DNA from: Deinococcus sp. YIM 134068
Lineage (GTDB): Bacteria > Deinococcota > Deinococci > Deinococcales > Deinococcaceae
Reading direction: 5' to 3'
Length of the DNA stretch: 64,000 bases
Assembly: GCF_036543075.1 (NCBI RefSeq)
Contig: NZ_JAZHPF010000002.1
Coordinates: 62,001-126,000, forward strand
How positions within the stretch are numbered: the stretch's first letter is position 1; every line of letters starts with the position of its first letter. Below the pieces are notes generated by a model, which worked only from the letters and a program-made list of their open reading frames with translations, made no database searches and was not told where the DNA came from. The position numbers were made by a program, and so were the translations under genes. Positions 18,970 through 26,001 of the stretch are shown piece after piece.

Positions 18970-19446
18970 ATGACCCAAGGCAAAGTGTTGTTTTCCACCC
19001 AGGCGACCGCACACGGCGGACGTGCCGGGTACATCGAGACGCCCGACCACCACCTCGGCGTGAAGCTGAGCGTGCCGCAGGAGATCGGCGGCGACGGCGG
19101 CGTGGGCACCAACCCCGAGCAACTGTTCGCCGCCGGGTACGCCGCGTGCTTCCAGAGCGCCATCGGCGGCATCGCCCGGCGCGACAAGATTTCCTTCGGC
19201 TCCTCGCGCGTGACGGGCGTGGTCGGCCTCGTACGCGACGATCTCGGTTTCGCACTCGACGTGGAGCTGCGGATTGTCCTGCCCGAGCTGACCCGCGAGA
19301 AGGCGCAGTACATGATCGACGAGGCCCACAAACGCTGCCCGTACAGCCGCGCCCTCCAGGGCAACGTGAACGTCCGCCTGACGCTGGAGGACGAGGGCCT
19401 GGTCGAAGAGGGGCAGGAGCAGGGTCAGGGGCAGGAGCAGCCATAA
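18970..19446 (+). CDS. ohr: Organic hydroperoxide resistance protein (Ohr/OsmC family)
   Basis: 158-aa thiol peroxidase that reduces organic hydroperoxides. Both redox cysteines are in their Ohr contexts: GYAACF (C60) and RCPYS (C123). AGGAGGA precedes the ATG by three to four bases. Ohr proteins are about 140 aa; the excess is a Glu/Gln/Gly-rich tail (QEQGQGQEQ) encoded by short GGNNCA repeats at the 3' end, which looks like repeat growth into the gene. A palindrome at 18915-18925 could be an OhrR-like site, but no ohrR is nearby. Confidence 0.95.
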   Translation: MTQGKVLFSTQATAHGGRAGYIETPDHHLGVKLSVPQEIGGDGGVGTNPEQLFAAGYAACFQSAIGGIARRDKISFGSSRVTGVVGLVRDDLGFALDVELRIVLPELTREKAQYMIDEAHKRCPYSRALQGNVNVRLTLEDEGLVEEGQEQGQGQEQP

Positions 19447-19535
19447 CAGGCGTAGGAGCAGGGAAGGAGAGAGGGCGTGGGCCGGGGAGTCGGTGCCGCG
19501 CCCCCTCCCTTTGGGGACCAGCGGCCCCAGTTCTC

Positions 19536-19563
19536 GCTGGCGGCTGGAAGCTGGCCGCTGGTG
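19536..19563. repeat. 7-bp tandem repeat, GCTGGNN type
   Basis: Units GCTGGCG, GCTGGAA, GCTGGCC, GCTGGTG in the space between the convergent ohr and NIF3-like genes, very close in sequence to the copy at 17080-17107. Confidence 0.8.
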
Positions 19564-19566
19564 GCC

Positions 19567-20286
19567 CTACCTCCCCCCGGCGTACACCTCCGTCCGCAGC
19601 CCCGGAAACGCCTCCTCCAGTTCGCGCGCCAGTTGCCGCAGCCCCCACAGCTCCGTCCGGCGGTGGCCCAGCGCGACCACACCCAGCCCCAGCGAGCGGG
19701 CCGTCTCCTGCGCCGAGGGCCGCATCTCTCCCGTGAGGTAGACGTTCACGCCGAGGCGGTGCGCCAGCCCCAGCAGACCGGGATTCATCGCGTTCGTGAG
19801 GGCCAGCCGCACGAAGGAAGGATCGTCCGGCCCCCACGAGCGGTCCTCGCCGCGCAGTTCCTCCCGCAGCGCCGTGTGAAAGGCCCGCCACTCCCCCTGG
19901 GGCGGAATGGCCGTCAGCCCCGCCGCCTTGCCCTGCCAGAAGAGGGGCCGGACCTCGCGCCAGCCCAGCCGCCCGGCGAGGCGCAGGTTGGGGCCGGTCG
20001 TCAGTTGTAGGTCGAAGCCGTCGTGGGCGTTGAGCACCCCCAGTTCCGGGAAACGGTCGCCCAGCCGCAGCGCCCGGTGCAGGAAGAGGGCGTCTACCTC
20101 GGGCCGCTCCGGGAGGTCGGCGGGTTCGAGGGCCAGCCCCAGCACGTTCACCCCGGCGGGTCCCACCCGGAAGAGCGTCTGCCGCTCGTTCAGGTGAACA
20201 TGAAGCCACCCGGCGAGGTCAGCGAGGGTGGCCGCCGCGCGTTCCTCCACGGGCAGGTCGGCACTGGGGTCAGGGGTGGTCTCCAC
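19567..20286 (-). CDS. NIF3-like (DUF34) family protein
   Basis: 239-aa member of the NIF3/YbgI/YqfO family, dinuclear-metal proteins of poorly defined role. The C-terminal mark NVYLTGEMRPSAQETAR with ALGHRRTELWGLRQLA fits well, and LNAHDGFD matches the family's aHxnlD block. The usual HHP metal motif reads LHRA here, so one metal ligand appears replaced. The GTG at 20286 is the earliest start; no strong ribosome site is visible. Identification rests on motifs, so moderate certainty. Confidence 0.7.
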   Translation of the reverse strand: METTPDPSADLPVEERAAATLADLAGWLHVHLNERQTLFRVGPAGVNVLGLALEPADLPERPEVDALFLHRALRLGDRFPELGVLNAHDGFDLQLTTGPNLRLAGRLGWREVRPLFWQGKAAGLTAIPPQGEWRAFHTALREELRGEDRSWGPDDPSFVRLALTNAMNPGLLGLAHRLGVNVYLTGEMRPSAQETARSLGLGVVALGHRRTELWGLRQLARELEEAFPGLRTEVYAGGR

Positions 20287-20337
20287 CCCCGCAGGATGAC
20301 CGCCGCGCCGTCCCCAAACCGCGTGCGGGGCTGCAAC

Positions 20338-20829
20338 TCAGGCGGAGGCCGCCTCCACCTGCCTGCGGTGGTGCCGGACGTGATACGCCGCCATCCTCAG
20401 CCAGTCCAGCGCGGTCAGGTCCCCCAGGAAGACGTGGAAGAAGCGCCGCTCGGGGTCGTCGGTGGCCCGCTCCACCTGGCCGAGCAGGGCCGCGCGGGAG
20501 GCCGCGTGCCGTCCCTCCAACTCGTCCCACGCCTGCCCCGGCCCCGGCTGAACGGCGGCGGGGGCCTGTCTGCGGCCCTCCACCATCTCGCCGGGAACAG
20601 CGGGCACAGGCCGCAATGTCTTGTCCGAGTTGAGCAGCGCCACGATCCTGGCCGTGCTCTCGTTCACGAGGATGACGTGTTCGGCCTCCTGCGCCGCCGT
20701 CCAGGTGCGGTTCGGCAGGGCGTCGTTCCAGCGGCCTCCAGCGCGCGTCACCGCCACCTCGAAGGCGTCCAGCTCCCGCTCCAGGCGCGAGCGCACGTCG
20801 GCGGGCGAGGTCCCGAAGGCCCGCAGCAT
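20338..20829 (-). CDS. DinB family protein
   Basis: 163-aa four-helix-bundle protein of the DinB/YfiT superfamily, small metal-binding proteins expanded in Deinococcus. Candidate ligand histidines lie in QEAEHV near residue 52 and in AAYHVRHHRRQ near the C-terminus. The frame stays open far upstream but runs antisense through the 5'-nucleotidase gene. GGAAGGA five bases before the ATG at 20829 decides the start. Function (bacillithiol-type transferase or stress protein) cannot be narrowed. Confidence 0.8.
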   Translation of the reverse strand: MLRAFGTSPADVRSRLERELDAFEVAVTRAGGRWNDALPNRTWTAAQEAEHVILVNESTARIVALLNSDKTLRPVPAVPGEMVEGRRQAPAAVQPGPGQAWDELEGRHAASRAALLGQVERATDDPERRFFHVFLGDLTALDWLRMAAYHVRHHRRQVEAASA

Positions 20830-20932
20830 CGCCGTTCCTTCCGTCACTTGTGAGGAGGTCATGCCTGAGTGTAGTGCTGGCGGTTTGGAATTGAGTCGCC
20901 AGGGATGGCAGGGGAGACCTGACCCCTCCCGA

Positions 20933-20961
20933 TAGACACATCCGCTCCCCGCCCCGATAAT
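20933..20961 (+). promoter_or_regulatory. Strong sigma-70-type promoter for 5'-nucleotidase
   Basis: TAGACA (20933-20938), 17-base spacer, GATAAT (20956-20961); each box matches the consensus at five of six positions. Transcription would start a few bases before the ATG at 20971, leaving an almost leaderless mRNA. Confidence 0.7.
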
Positions 20962-20970
20962 GAAGCCGTC

Positions 20971-22533
20971 ATGAAACGTTGGTTCCTCTCCGCCGCGCTG
21001 CTGGTCTCCACCGCCTCCGCCGCGCCGCTCACCGTCACCATCCTCCACACCGACGACCTCCACGGCCACGTGGACCCCGTGAAGGTAGGGCAGGGTACCT
21101 ACGGCGGCTACGCCCGCCAGACCGCCCTCGTGCGCCAGTACGCCGCGCAGGACCCCAACCCCCTCGTGCTCTCGGGCGGCGACACCTTCCAGGGCACGCT
21201 GTACTACAACGTCTACCAGGGTCTCGCCGACGTGCTGTTCATGAACTACCAGGGCTACGCGGCGATGGCCGTGGGCAACCACGAGTTCGACAACGGCCCC
21301 GAGGCCCTCGCCCGCTTCGCGCAGAAGGCGAACTTCCCCCTCCTCGCCTCCAACCTCGACCTCACCACCGAGCCGCTGCTCAAAGACCTGATCAAGCCCT
21401 ACGCCGTCCTCAGCGTCGACGGCCAGAAGGTCGGCGTGATCGGCGCGGTGACGCCCGACCTGCCCCTGATCTCCTCGCCCGGCCCGAACGTGAAGATGCT
21501 CGAACTCACCGCGAGCCTGAATGCCAGCGTCAAGGCGCTTCAGGACCAGGGCATCAACAAGATCGTCCTCGTCTCGCACCTCGGCTACCCGCTGGAGCAG
21601 CAGGTGGCGAAGACGGTCCCCGGCCTCGACGTGATCGTGGGCGGCCACAGCCACACCCTGCTCGGCACCTTCAACAACCCCGACTTCCCTCAGAGCGAGG
21701 GGCCGTACCCGACCATCGTGCCCAACCCGGACGGCAACCGCACCCTCCTCGTCGCCGCGTGGGAGTGGGGCAAGGTGCTGGGCCGCCTCAAGGTGACGTT
21801 CAACGACGCCGGGGCCGTGGAGAGCTACGAGGGCAATCCCATCGTCGTGTCCGCCGACCTGCCCGAGGACCCCACCGCCAAGCGCATGGTGGAGACGCTG
21901 AGCGTGCCCATCGCCGCTCTGCGCCGTCAGGTCGTGGGCACGAGCACGGCGGGCCTGAACGGCGCGCGTGAGATCGTCCGCCGCCGCGAGAGCACGATGG
22001 CGAACGTCCTCGCCGACGCGGCCCTCGACGCGGCGAGGAATGCGGGCGCGACGCTGGCCTTCATCAACGGCGGCGGCGTGCGCGCGAGCCTCGACGCGGG
22101 GCCGATCACCTTCGAGGAGGCGATCACCGTCCAGCCCTTCGGCAACACGCTGACGGTCCTCGACCTCACGGGGGCCGAGATTCGGCAGGCGCTGGAGCAC
22201 GGCGTCGCCACCTGGAGCGAGAACAAGGGCCAGTTCCTCCACGTCAGCCGGGGCGTGAGCTACACCTTCGACCCCACCCGGCCCGCCGGGAGCCGCGTCA
22301 CCGCCGTCACCGTGAACGGCCAGCCCCTCGCCGACACGCAGACCTACACGGTCGCCATGAACACCTTCACCGCGCAGGGCGGCGACGGCTTCGACGTGTT
22401 CAAGAACGCCAGGGGCCGCCGCCTCGACACCGGCACGCTCGACATCGACATCCTCGTGAACTACCTCAAGGCCCGCCCCGCCACCGACGCGCAGAACGAG
22501 GGCCGCATCGTCATCGTGAACGAGCCGAAGTAA
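20971..22533 (+). CDS. Secreted 5'-nucleotidase / UDP-sugar hydrolase
   Basis: 520-aa two-domain enzyme that dephosphorylates nucleotides outside the cytoplasm. Signal peptide: residues 1-18 (KRW, hydrophobic, ASA|AP). The metallophosphatase domain shows ILHTDDLHGH, GGDTFQG, GNHEFD and GGHSHT, which provide the metal ligands. The C-terminal nucleotide-binding domain shows INGGGVRASLDAG. The length is normal. Transcribed alone from the promoter just upstream and closed by a strong hairpin, so probably monocistronic. Confidence 0.95.
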   Translation: MKRWFLSAALLVSTASAAPLTVTILHTDDLHGHVDPVKVGQGTYGGYARQTALVRQYAAQDPNPLVLSGGDTFQGTLYYNVYQGLADVLFMNYQGYAAMAVGNHEFDNGPEALARFAQKANFPLLASNLDLTTEPLLKDLIKPYAVLSVDGQKVGVIGAVTPDLPLISSPGPNVKMLELTASLNASVKALQDQGINKIVLVSHLGYPLEQQVAKTVPGLDVIVGGHSHTLLGTFNNPDFPQSEGPYPTIVPNPDGNRTLLVAAWEWGKVLGRLKVTFNDAGAVESYEGNPIVVSADLPEDPTAKRMVETLSVPIAALRRQVVGTSTAGLNGAREIVRRRESTMANVLADAALDAARNAGATLAFINGGGVRASLDAGPITFEEAITVQPFGNTLTVLDLTGAEIRQALEHGVATWSENKGQFLHVSRGVSYTFDPTRPAGSRVTAVTVNGQPLADTQTYTVAMNTFTAQGGDGFDVFKNARGRRLDTGTLDIDILVNYLKARPATDAQNEGRIVIVNEPK

Positions 22534-22559
22534 GCTCTCAGCTTCAGGACGGAGATGAA

Positions 22560-22592
22560 GAGGGACGCGGCGTGAATGGCGCTGCGTCCCTC
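22560..22592 (+). terminator. Hairpin terminator after 5'-nucleotidase
   Basis: A 13-bp stem (GAGGGACGC at 22560-22568 pairs with GCGTCCCTC at 22584-22592, plus inner pairs) with a 7-base loop, followed by TCGTTT. Confidence 0.8.
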
Positions 22593-22647
22593 TCGTTTGG
22601 ATGGGGGAGTCGCACGGCTCGTTTTTGGGTTTGCCCTGCCCGTTCAC

Positions 22648-22745
22648 CTCCTCCCGGCCTCCCCCCCAAGGGGGAGGAGCAAAAAGCAAGGGCTTGAGCT
22701 GCTTTTCGCCCTCTTCCCTCGTGGGAGAGAGCCGGGGTGAGGGGG
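22648..22745. repeat. Array of three hairpins, MITE-like intergenic element
   Basis: Three hairpins follow one another: a perfect CCTCCCCC/GGGGGAGG stem (22658-22677), AAAAGCA/TGCTTTT (22682-22706) and an imperfect CTCTTCCC/GGGAGAGAG stem (about 22710-22731) followed by CCGGGGTGAGGGGG. This resembles the non-autonomous palindromic repeats found in many bacterial genomes, but one copy cannot prove mobility. Confidence 0.45.
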
Positions 22746-22771
22746 CGTGCGACCACCCCTACCGCCCAACC

Positions 22772-23320
22772 TCACCCCATCCGCAACTGAGGTGCCCCAT
22801 CCCGCAGCCTCGTCACACCCTGCCGGAACAGTTCCGGGTCGTTCAGGGCGCGGGCCACCGTGTAGGCCCCCTGCACCCCGAGGAACAGGTCGTCGGCGGC
22901 GGACTGCGGGAGGCCGAGGACCTCCGTCCGCTCACGCAGGGCGTTCAGGTAGAGCTGGACCGTCCCAGCCGCCCGCGCCGCCGCCGGGTCCCCCAGGGCG
23001 CGCAACTCGCCCGCCAGCGTGCCGAAGGGGCAGCCGAAGCGGGCCGCCGCCTCCGGGTCGGCGAGCAGCCAGTCGAAATACGCCCCGAACCACGCGTGGG
23101 ACGGCAGCGGCGACAGACGCCCCAGCAGGTCCAGCAACTCGCCCTCGCAGGCGTCCAGGGCGGCGCGCACCAGCTCGCCCCGCGTCTTGAAGTAGTAGTA
23201 CATGTTGCCGAGCGGCACGCCCGCCGCCCCCGCCACGTCCTTGAGGGTCGTGCCCGCCACGCCGTCCGCGCGGTACAGCCGCAGGGCCACGTCCACGATG
23301 TGCTCCCGTTTGCCCCCCAT
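22772..23320 (-). CDS. TetR family transcriptional regulator
   Basis: 182-aa repressor with a TetR helix-turn-helix at about residues 8-50 (TTLKDVAGAAGVPLGNMYYYF) and a variable ligand domain. ATG at 23320. No gene is divergent within 100 bp, so the target is not evident from context. Confidence 0.92.
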   Translation of the reverse strand: MGGKREHIVDVALRLYRADGVAGTTLKDVAGAAGVPLGNMYYYFKTRGELVRAALDACEGELLDLLGRLSPLPSHAWFGAYFDWLLADPEAAARFGCPFGTLAGELRALGDPAAARAAGTVQLYLNALRERTEVLGLPQSAADDLFLGVQGAYTVARALNDPELFRQGVTRLRDGAPQLRMG

Positions 23321-23598
23321 CCCGCACCCCCGCTGGAATCAAGATGGCATGAAGCACTTCCGCAGGATGAGAGCCGCCTCAGCCTCCACGTCCAGATGGA
23401 ACGCGGACTTGTAGTGGTCAAGCCGTCCTCTGCCCCTTCGCCATGAGGGCAGGCCGACCCAGGTCGGGCGACTCCGACGTGAGCGGTGTCCGCGTCCGCC
23501 TCCGCCCCGTCGTGCAGGAGGCGGTCATCGGCGGGATGAGCATGGGTGATCCATCAACCCTCGACGGCGAACGGCGGGATGTCCGTCACGGCAGCCGC

Positions 23599-23802
23599 TC
23601 AACGGCGCATGACGCTGCGAAGAACCACGAACGACGGGTAGAACACGACCGGGTAGACGACCAGCGCGCCGAGCGGCGCGAGGTACCACGGCCAGCCGAG
23701 CACCAGCCAGAACACCACCAGCATCAGAATGGCGGCGTACACAGCGATGAAGACCGCCACACGGCGGGCCTTGTCGGTCGGCGTCCAAGAGTCCAGGTCC
23801 AT
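23599..23802 (-). CDS. Small two-helix membrane protein, unknown function
   Basis: 67-aa protein with a charged N-terminus (MDLDSWTPTDKARR) and two hydrophobic stretches (about 15-35 and 38-60). GGAGG lies six bases before the ATG at 23802, which decides the start over an upstream in-frame one. I do not recognise the family. Flanked by TetR and a sulfurtransferase on the same strand. The 23321-23598 stretch before it holds no other recognisable gene. Confidence 0.6.
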   Translation of the reverse strand: MDLDSWTPTDKARRVAVFIAVYAAILMLVVFWLVLGWPWYLAPLGALVVYPVVFYPSFVVLRSVMRR

Positions 23803-23893
23803 ACCTTGCCTCCTCACCCGCGTCACGTCGCGGGCAGACGGGATGACGCCGGGCCACCCTTACCCCGACGTGCGCTTCTCGCTGCTCTTCAGT

Positions 23894-24772
23894 TCAGATG
23901 CCCGACTTCTCGATGGGCACGCCCACCGCGTTCCCCCACTCGGTCCAGCTCCCGTCGTAGTTCCTGACGCTGGGATACCCCAGCAGCTCGGTCAGCACGA
24001 ACCAGGTGTGGCTGCTGCGTTCCGCGATCCGGCAGTACGTCACCACCGTCTTGGCCGGGGTGATCCCCGCCTCCTCATACAACCGCCGCAACTGCTCCAC
24101 CGGCTTGAACGTGCCGTCGTACCGCACGGCCATCGCCCACGGGATGTTCGCCGCTCCGGGGATGTGGCCCCCCCGCAACACGCCCTCCTGCGGGTACTCG
24201 GGCATGTGCGTCACCCGCCCCGCATACTCGTCCGGGCTGCGAACGTCCACCATCGCCCCGGCCCCCTCCCGGACGACCGGGATGTGCTCCCGCACCTCGT
24301 CCCGGTAGGCGCGTAGCCGCTCGTCGCGCCGCCCCACCGGGTAGGGGGTCGTCACCACCTCCGGGACGAGGGGGGTGAAGTCGAAGCCGTCGGCGATGAG
24401 CTTTTGCCGCCCCCCGTTCACGAGCCTGACGTGTTCGTGCCCGTTGTACTTGAGAAACCAGTAGGCGTACGTCGCCCACCAGTTGCTCTTGTCGCCGTAC
24501 AGGACCACGGTGGTCTGCGGCGTGATGCCCAGCCGGCCCATCAGGGCCGCGAAGGCTTCCGGCGAGAGGAAGTCCCGCACCACCGGGTCCCACAGGTCAC
24601 GGCGGCTGTCGAGCTGGAGGGCACCCGGCACATGCCCGCCGCCATACAGCTCCAGGTCCTCGCTCGCCTCCAGCACCCGGATGTTCGGGTCCGTCCCATG
24701 CCGGGCAAGCCACGCGGTGTCCACCAGGACATCCTGCGCGTACCTCTGGGTTGGGCGGCTATGGCGTGTCAT
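23894..24772 (-). CDS. Thiosulfate sulfurtransferase (tandem rhodanese)
   Basis: 292-aa enzyme with two rhodanese domains. The C-terminal domain carries the active-site loop [12 protein letters not shown] with C247, the form seen in Deinococcus/actinobacterial CysA-type thiosulfate:cyanide sulfurtransferases. The N-terminal domain is inactive, with GDKSNWWA where a Cys loop would be. GGAGAGGA is five bases before the ATG at 24772. It is divergent from a LysR regulator, which probably controls it. Confidence 0.94.
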   Translation of the reverse strand: MTRHSRPTQRYAQDVLVDTAWLARHGTDPNIRVLEASEDLELYGGGHVPGALQLDSRRDLWDPVVRDFLSPEAFAALMGRLGITPQTTVVLYGDKSNWWATYAYWFLKYNGHEHVRLVNGGRQKLIADGFDFTPLVPEVVTTPYPVGRRDERLRAYRDEVREHIPVVREGAGAMVDVRSPDEYAGRVTHMPEYPQEGVLRGGHIPGAANIPWAMAVRYDGTFKPVEQLRRLYEEAGITPAKTVVTYCRIAERSSHTWFVLTELLGYPSVRNYDGSWTEWGNAVGVPIEKSGI

Positions 24773-24806
24773 GTGATTCCTCTCCGTCAGGGGTACTGAC
24801 GTGCCG

Positions 24807-24835
24807 AGGCTACCGTGCGGCCCTCCCCGGCTCAA
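24807..24835 (-). promoter_or_regulatory. Promoter of the sulfurtransferase gene
   Basis: On the minus strand TTGAGC (24835-24830), 17-base spacer, TAGCCT (24812-24807). It lies just downstream of the LysR-type box. Confidence 0.5.
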
Positions 24836-24854
24836 GAAAGCAAGGGGCGGGGCA

Positions 24855-24875
24855 GTTATCGAACTTTCGAATAAC
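24855..24875. promoter_or_regulatory. LysR-type T-N11-A binding box
   Basis: GTTAT and ATAAC flank exactly 11 bases, giving TTAT-N11-ATAA, the textbook LysR-family site. It lies between divergent lysR and sulfurtransferase genes, about 20 bp upstream of the latter's -35 box, where an activator would sit. Confidence 0.65.
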
Positions 24876-24903
24876 AGGGGCGGGGGGCGGGGTAGGCTGC
24901 GGT

Positions 24904-25809
24904 ATGCGGCTCAGCCCGGACCTGCTCGTCACGTTCAGCGTCGTCGCGGAGTACGGCAACATCAGCCGGGCGGCGGAGGCCCTCCGGCTCAGCCAGCCCG
25001 CCGTGAGCGGCCAGCTCAAGACCTTGCAGGACGTGGTGGGCGAGCGCCTGTACGTCCGCACCGCGTACGGCATCACCCTCACCGGGGCGGGGCAGGACCT
25101 GCTGGGGTACGCCCGGTTGATCGCCTCCACCCTGTCGGGGGCCGCCGAGCACCTGGAGGCGCGGCGTCACCGGGCGCGGCCCCTGCGGCTGGGGCTGTCG
25201 TGGACGCTCGGCACGTTCGCGGTCGGCGTGGTGAGGGGCGCACACGAGGCCGGGCACGAGGTGCGGGTAACGAGCGGGCACTCCGCCGCGCTGCTGGAGA
25301 CCGTGACGGACGGCGTTCTCGACGCGGCGCTGATCGTCCGGCCACCGGGACCGCTGCCGCCCGGAGTGGACGCCCACCGCTTCAGCGCGGAGGACCTGTG
25401 CCTGCTCGTCCCCGCCGGGCACCCGCTGGAGGCGCTCGGGTCCACGCCGCTGCTGGCCGCCGCCGGGGACGTATTTCTGTGGCCGCTGGTGGGGTCGACG
25501 GTCGCGCGGCACGCCGAGCGGCTGCTGGGGGAGGCGACGGTGAATCCCGAGGTGCAGTTCGAGTTGGGAAGTCTCACCGCCGTACGTGAGGCGTTGGTGC
25601 GGGGGATCGGGGTGACGATCCTGCCGCCGAGTGTGGCCGGGCCGGAGATCGACGCGGGGCGGGTGAGTCCGGTGCTGATCGAGGCACCGAACGTCACATT
25701 GGAGTACGTGGTGGTGACGCCCAGCGACGTGCTGGCGCGGTCGGAGTCGCGGCAGTTGCTGGACCTCGTGGTGCGCTCACGGGGAGGGGTCCGGCAGCCA
25801 CCCGTCTGA
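24904..25809 (+). CDS. LysR family transcriptional regulator
   Basis: 301-aa regulator. The N-terminal winged helix ([20 protein letters not shown], about 11-30) is followed by the LysR substrate-binding domain. The ATG at 24904 is preceded by TAGGCT at a 5-base distance, suggesting a leaderless mRNA; an upstream frame extension has no support. Divergent from the sulfurtransferase and probably responsive to a sulfur compound or thiol, which is inference. Confidence 0.92.
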   Translation: MRLSPDLLVTFSVVAEYGNISRAAEALRLSQPAVSGQLKTLQDVVGERLYVRTAYGITLTGAGQDLLGYARLIASTLSGAAEHLEARRHRARPLRLGLSWTLGTFAVGVVRGAHEAGHEVRVTSGHSAALLETVTDGVLDAALIVRPPGPLPPGVDAHRFSAEDLCLLVPAGHPLEALGSTPLLAAAGDVFLWPLVGSTVARHAERLLGEATVNPEVQFELGSLTAVREALVRGIGVTILPPSVAGPEIDAGRVSPVLIEAPNVTLEYVVVTPSDVLARSESRQLLDLVVRSRGGVRQPPV

Positions 25810-25968
25810 AGCCACTTCGGCCTCCTCTGACTTTCCCCGGCGTGCGGTCGGGGACTCCGCCATCCATCCATCGGCGTCCGTGAGCCTGTCTTCGACCATG
25901 ACACCTGTCAGCAGGTTCCACAGGGGTTCCGGCAGCGTCACGCGTTCAGGGGCGAGGGGCAGAAGCAC
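25777..25968 (-). CDS. Small hypothetical protein
   Basis: 63-aa reading frame starting at a GTG with AGGAGG eleven bases upstream and ending within the 3' end of the convergent lysR. The sequence (PLWNLLTGVMVEDRLTDADG) looks protein-like and contains Trp, but no family is recognised. It could be a remnant. Low confidence. Confidence 0.3.
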   Translation of the reverse strand: MLLPLAPERVTLPEPLWNLLTGVMVEDRLTDADGWMAESPTARRGKSEEAEVASDGWLPDPSP

Positions 25969-26001
25969 AAGTCCCGCGTCCTCCTGTGTTCGTTCAGAGG
26001 C

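Noticed and set aside
20830..22689. Large N-terminal extension of the DinB-like frame
   Set aside because: It runs antisense through the 5'-nucleotidase gene; a ribosome site before 20829 gives the true start.
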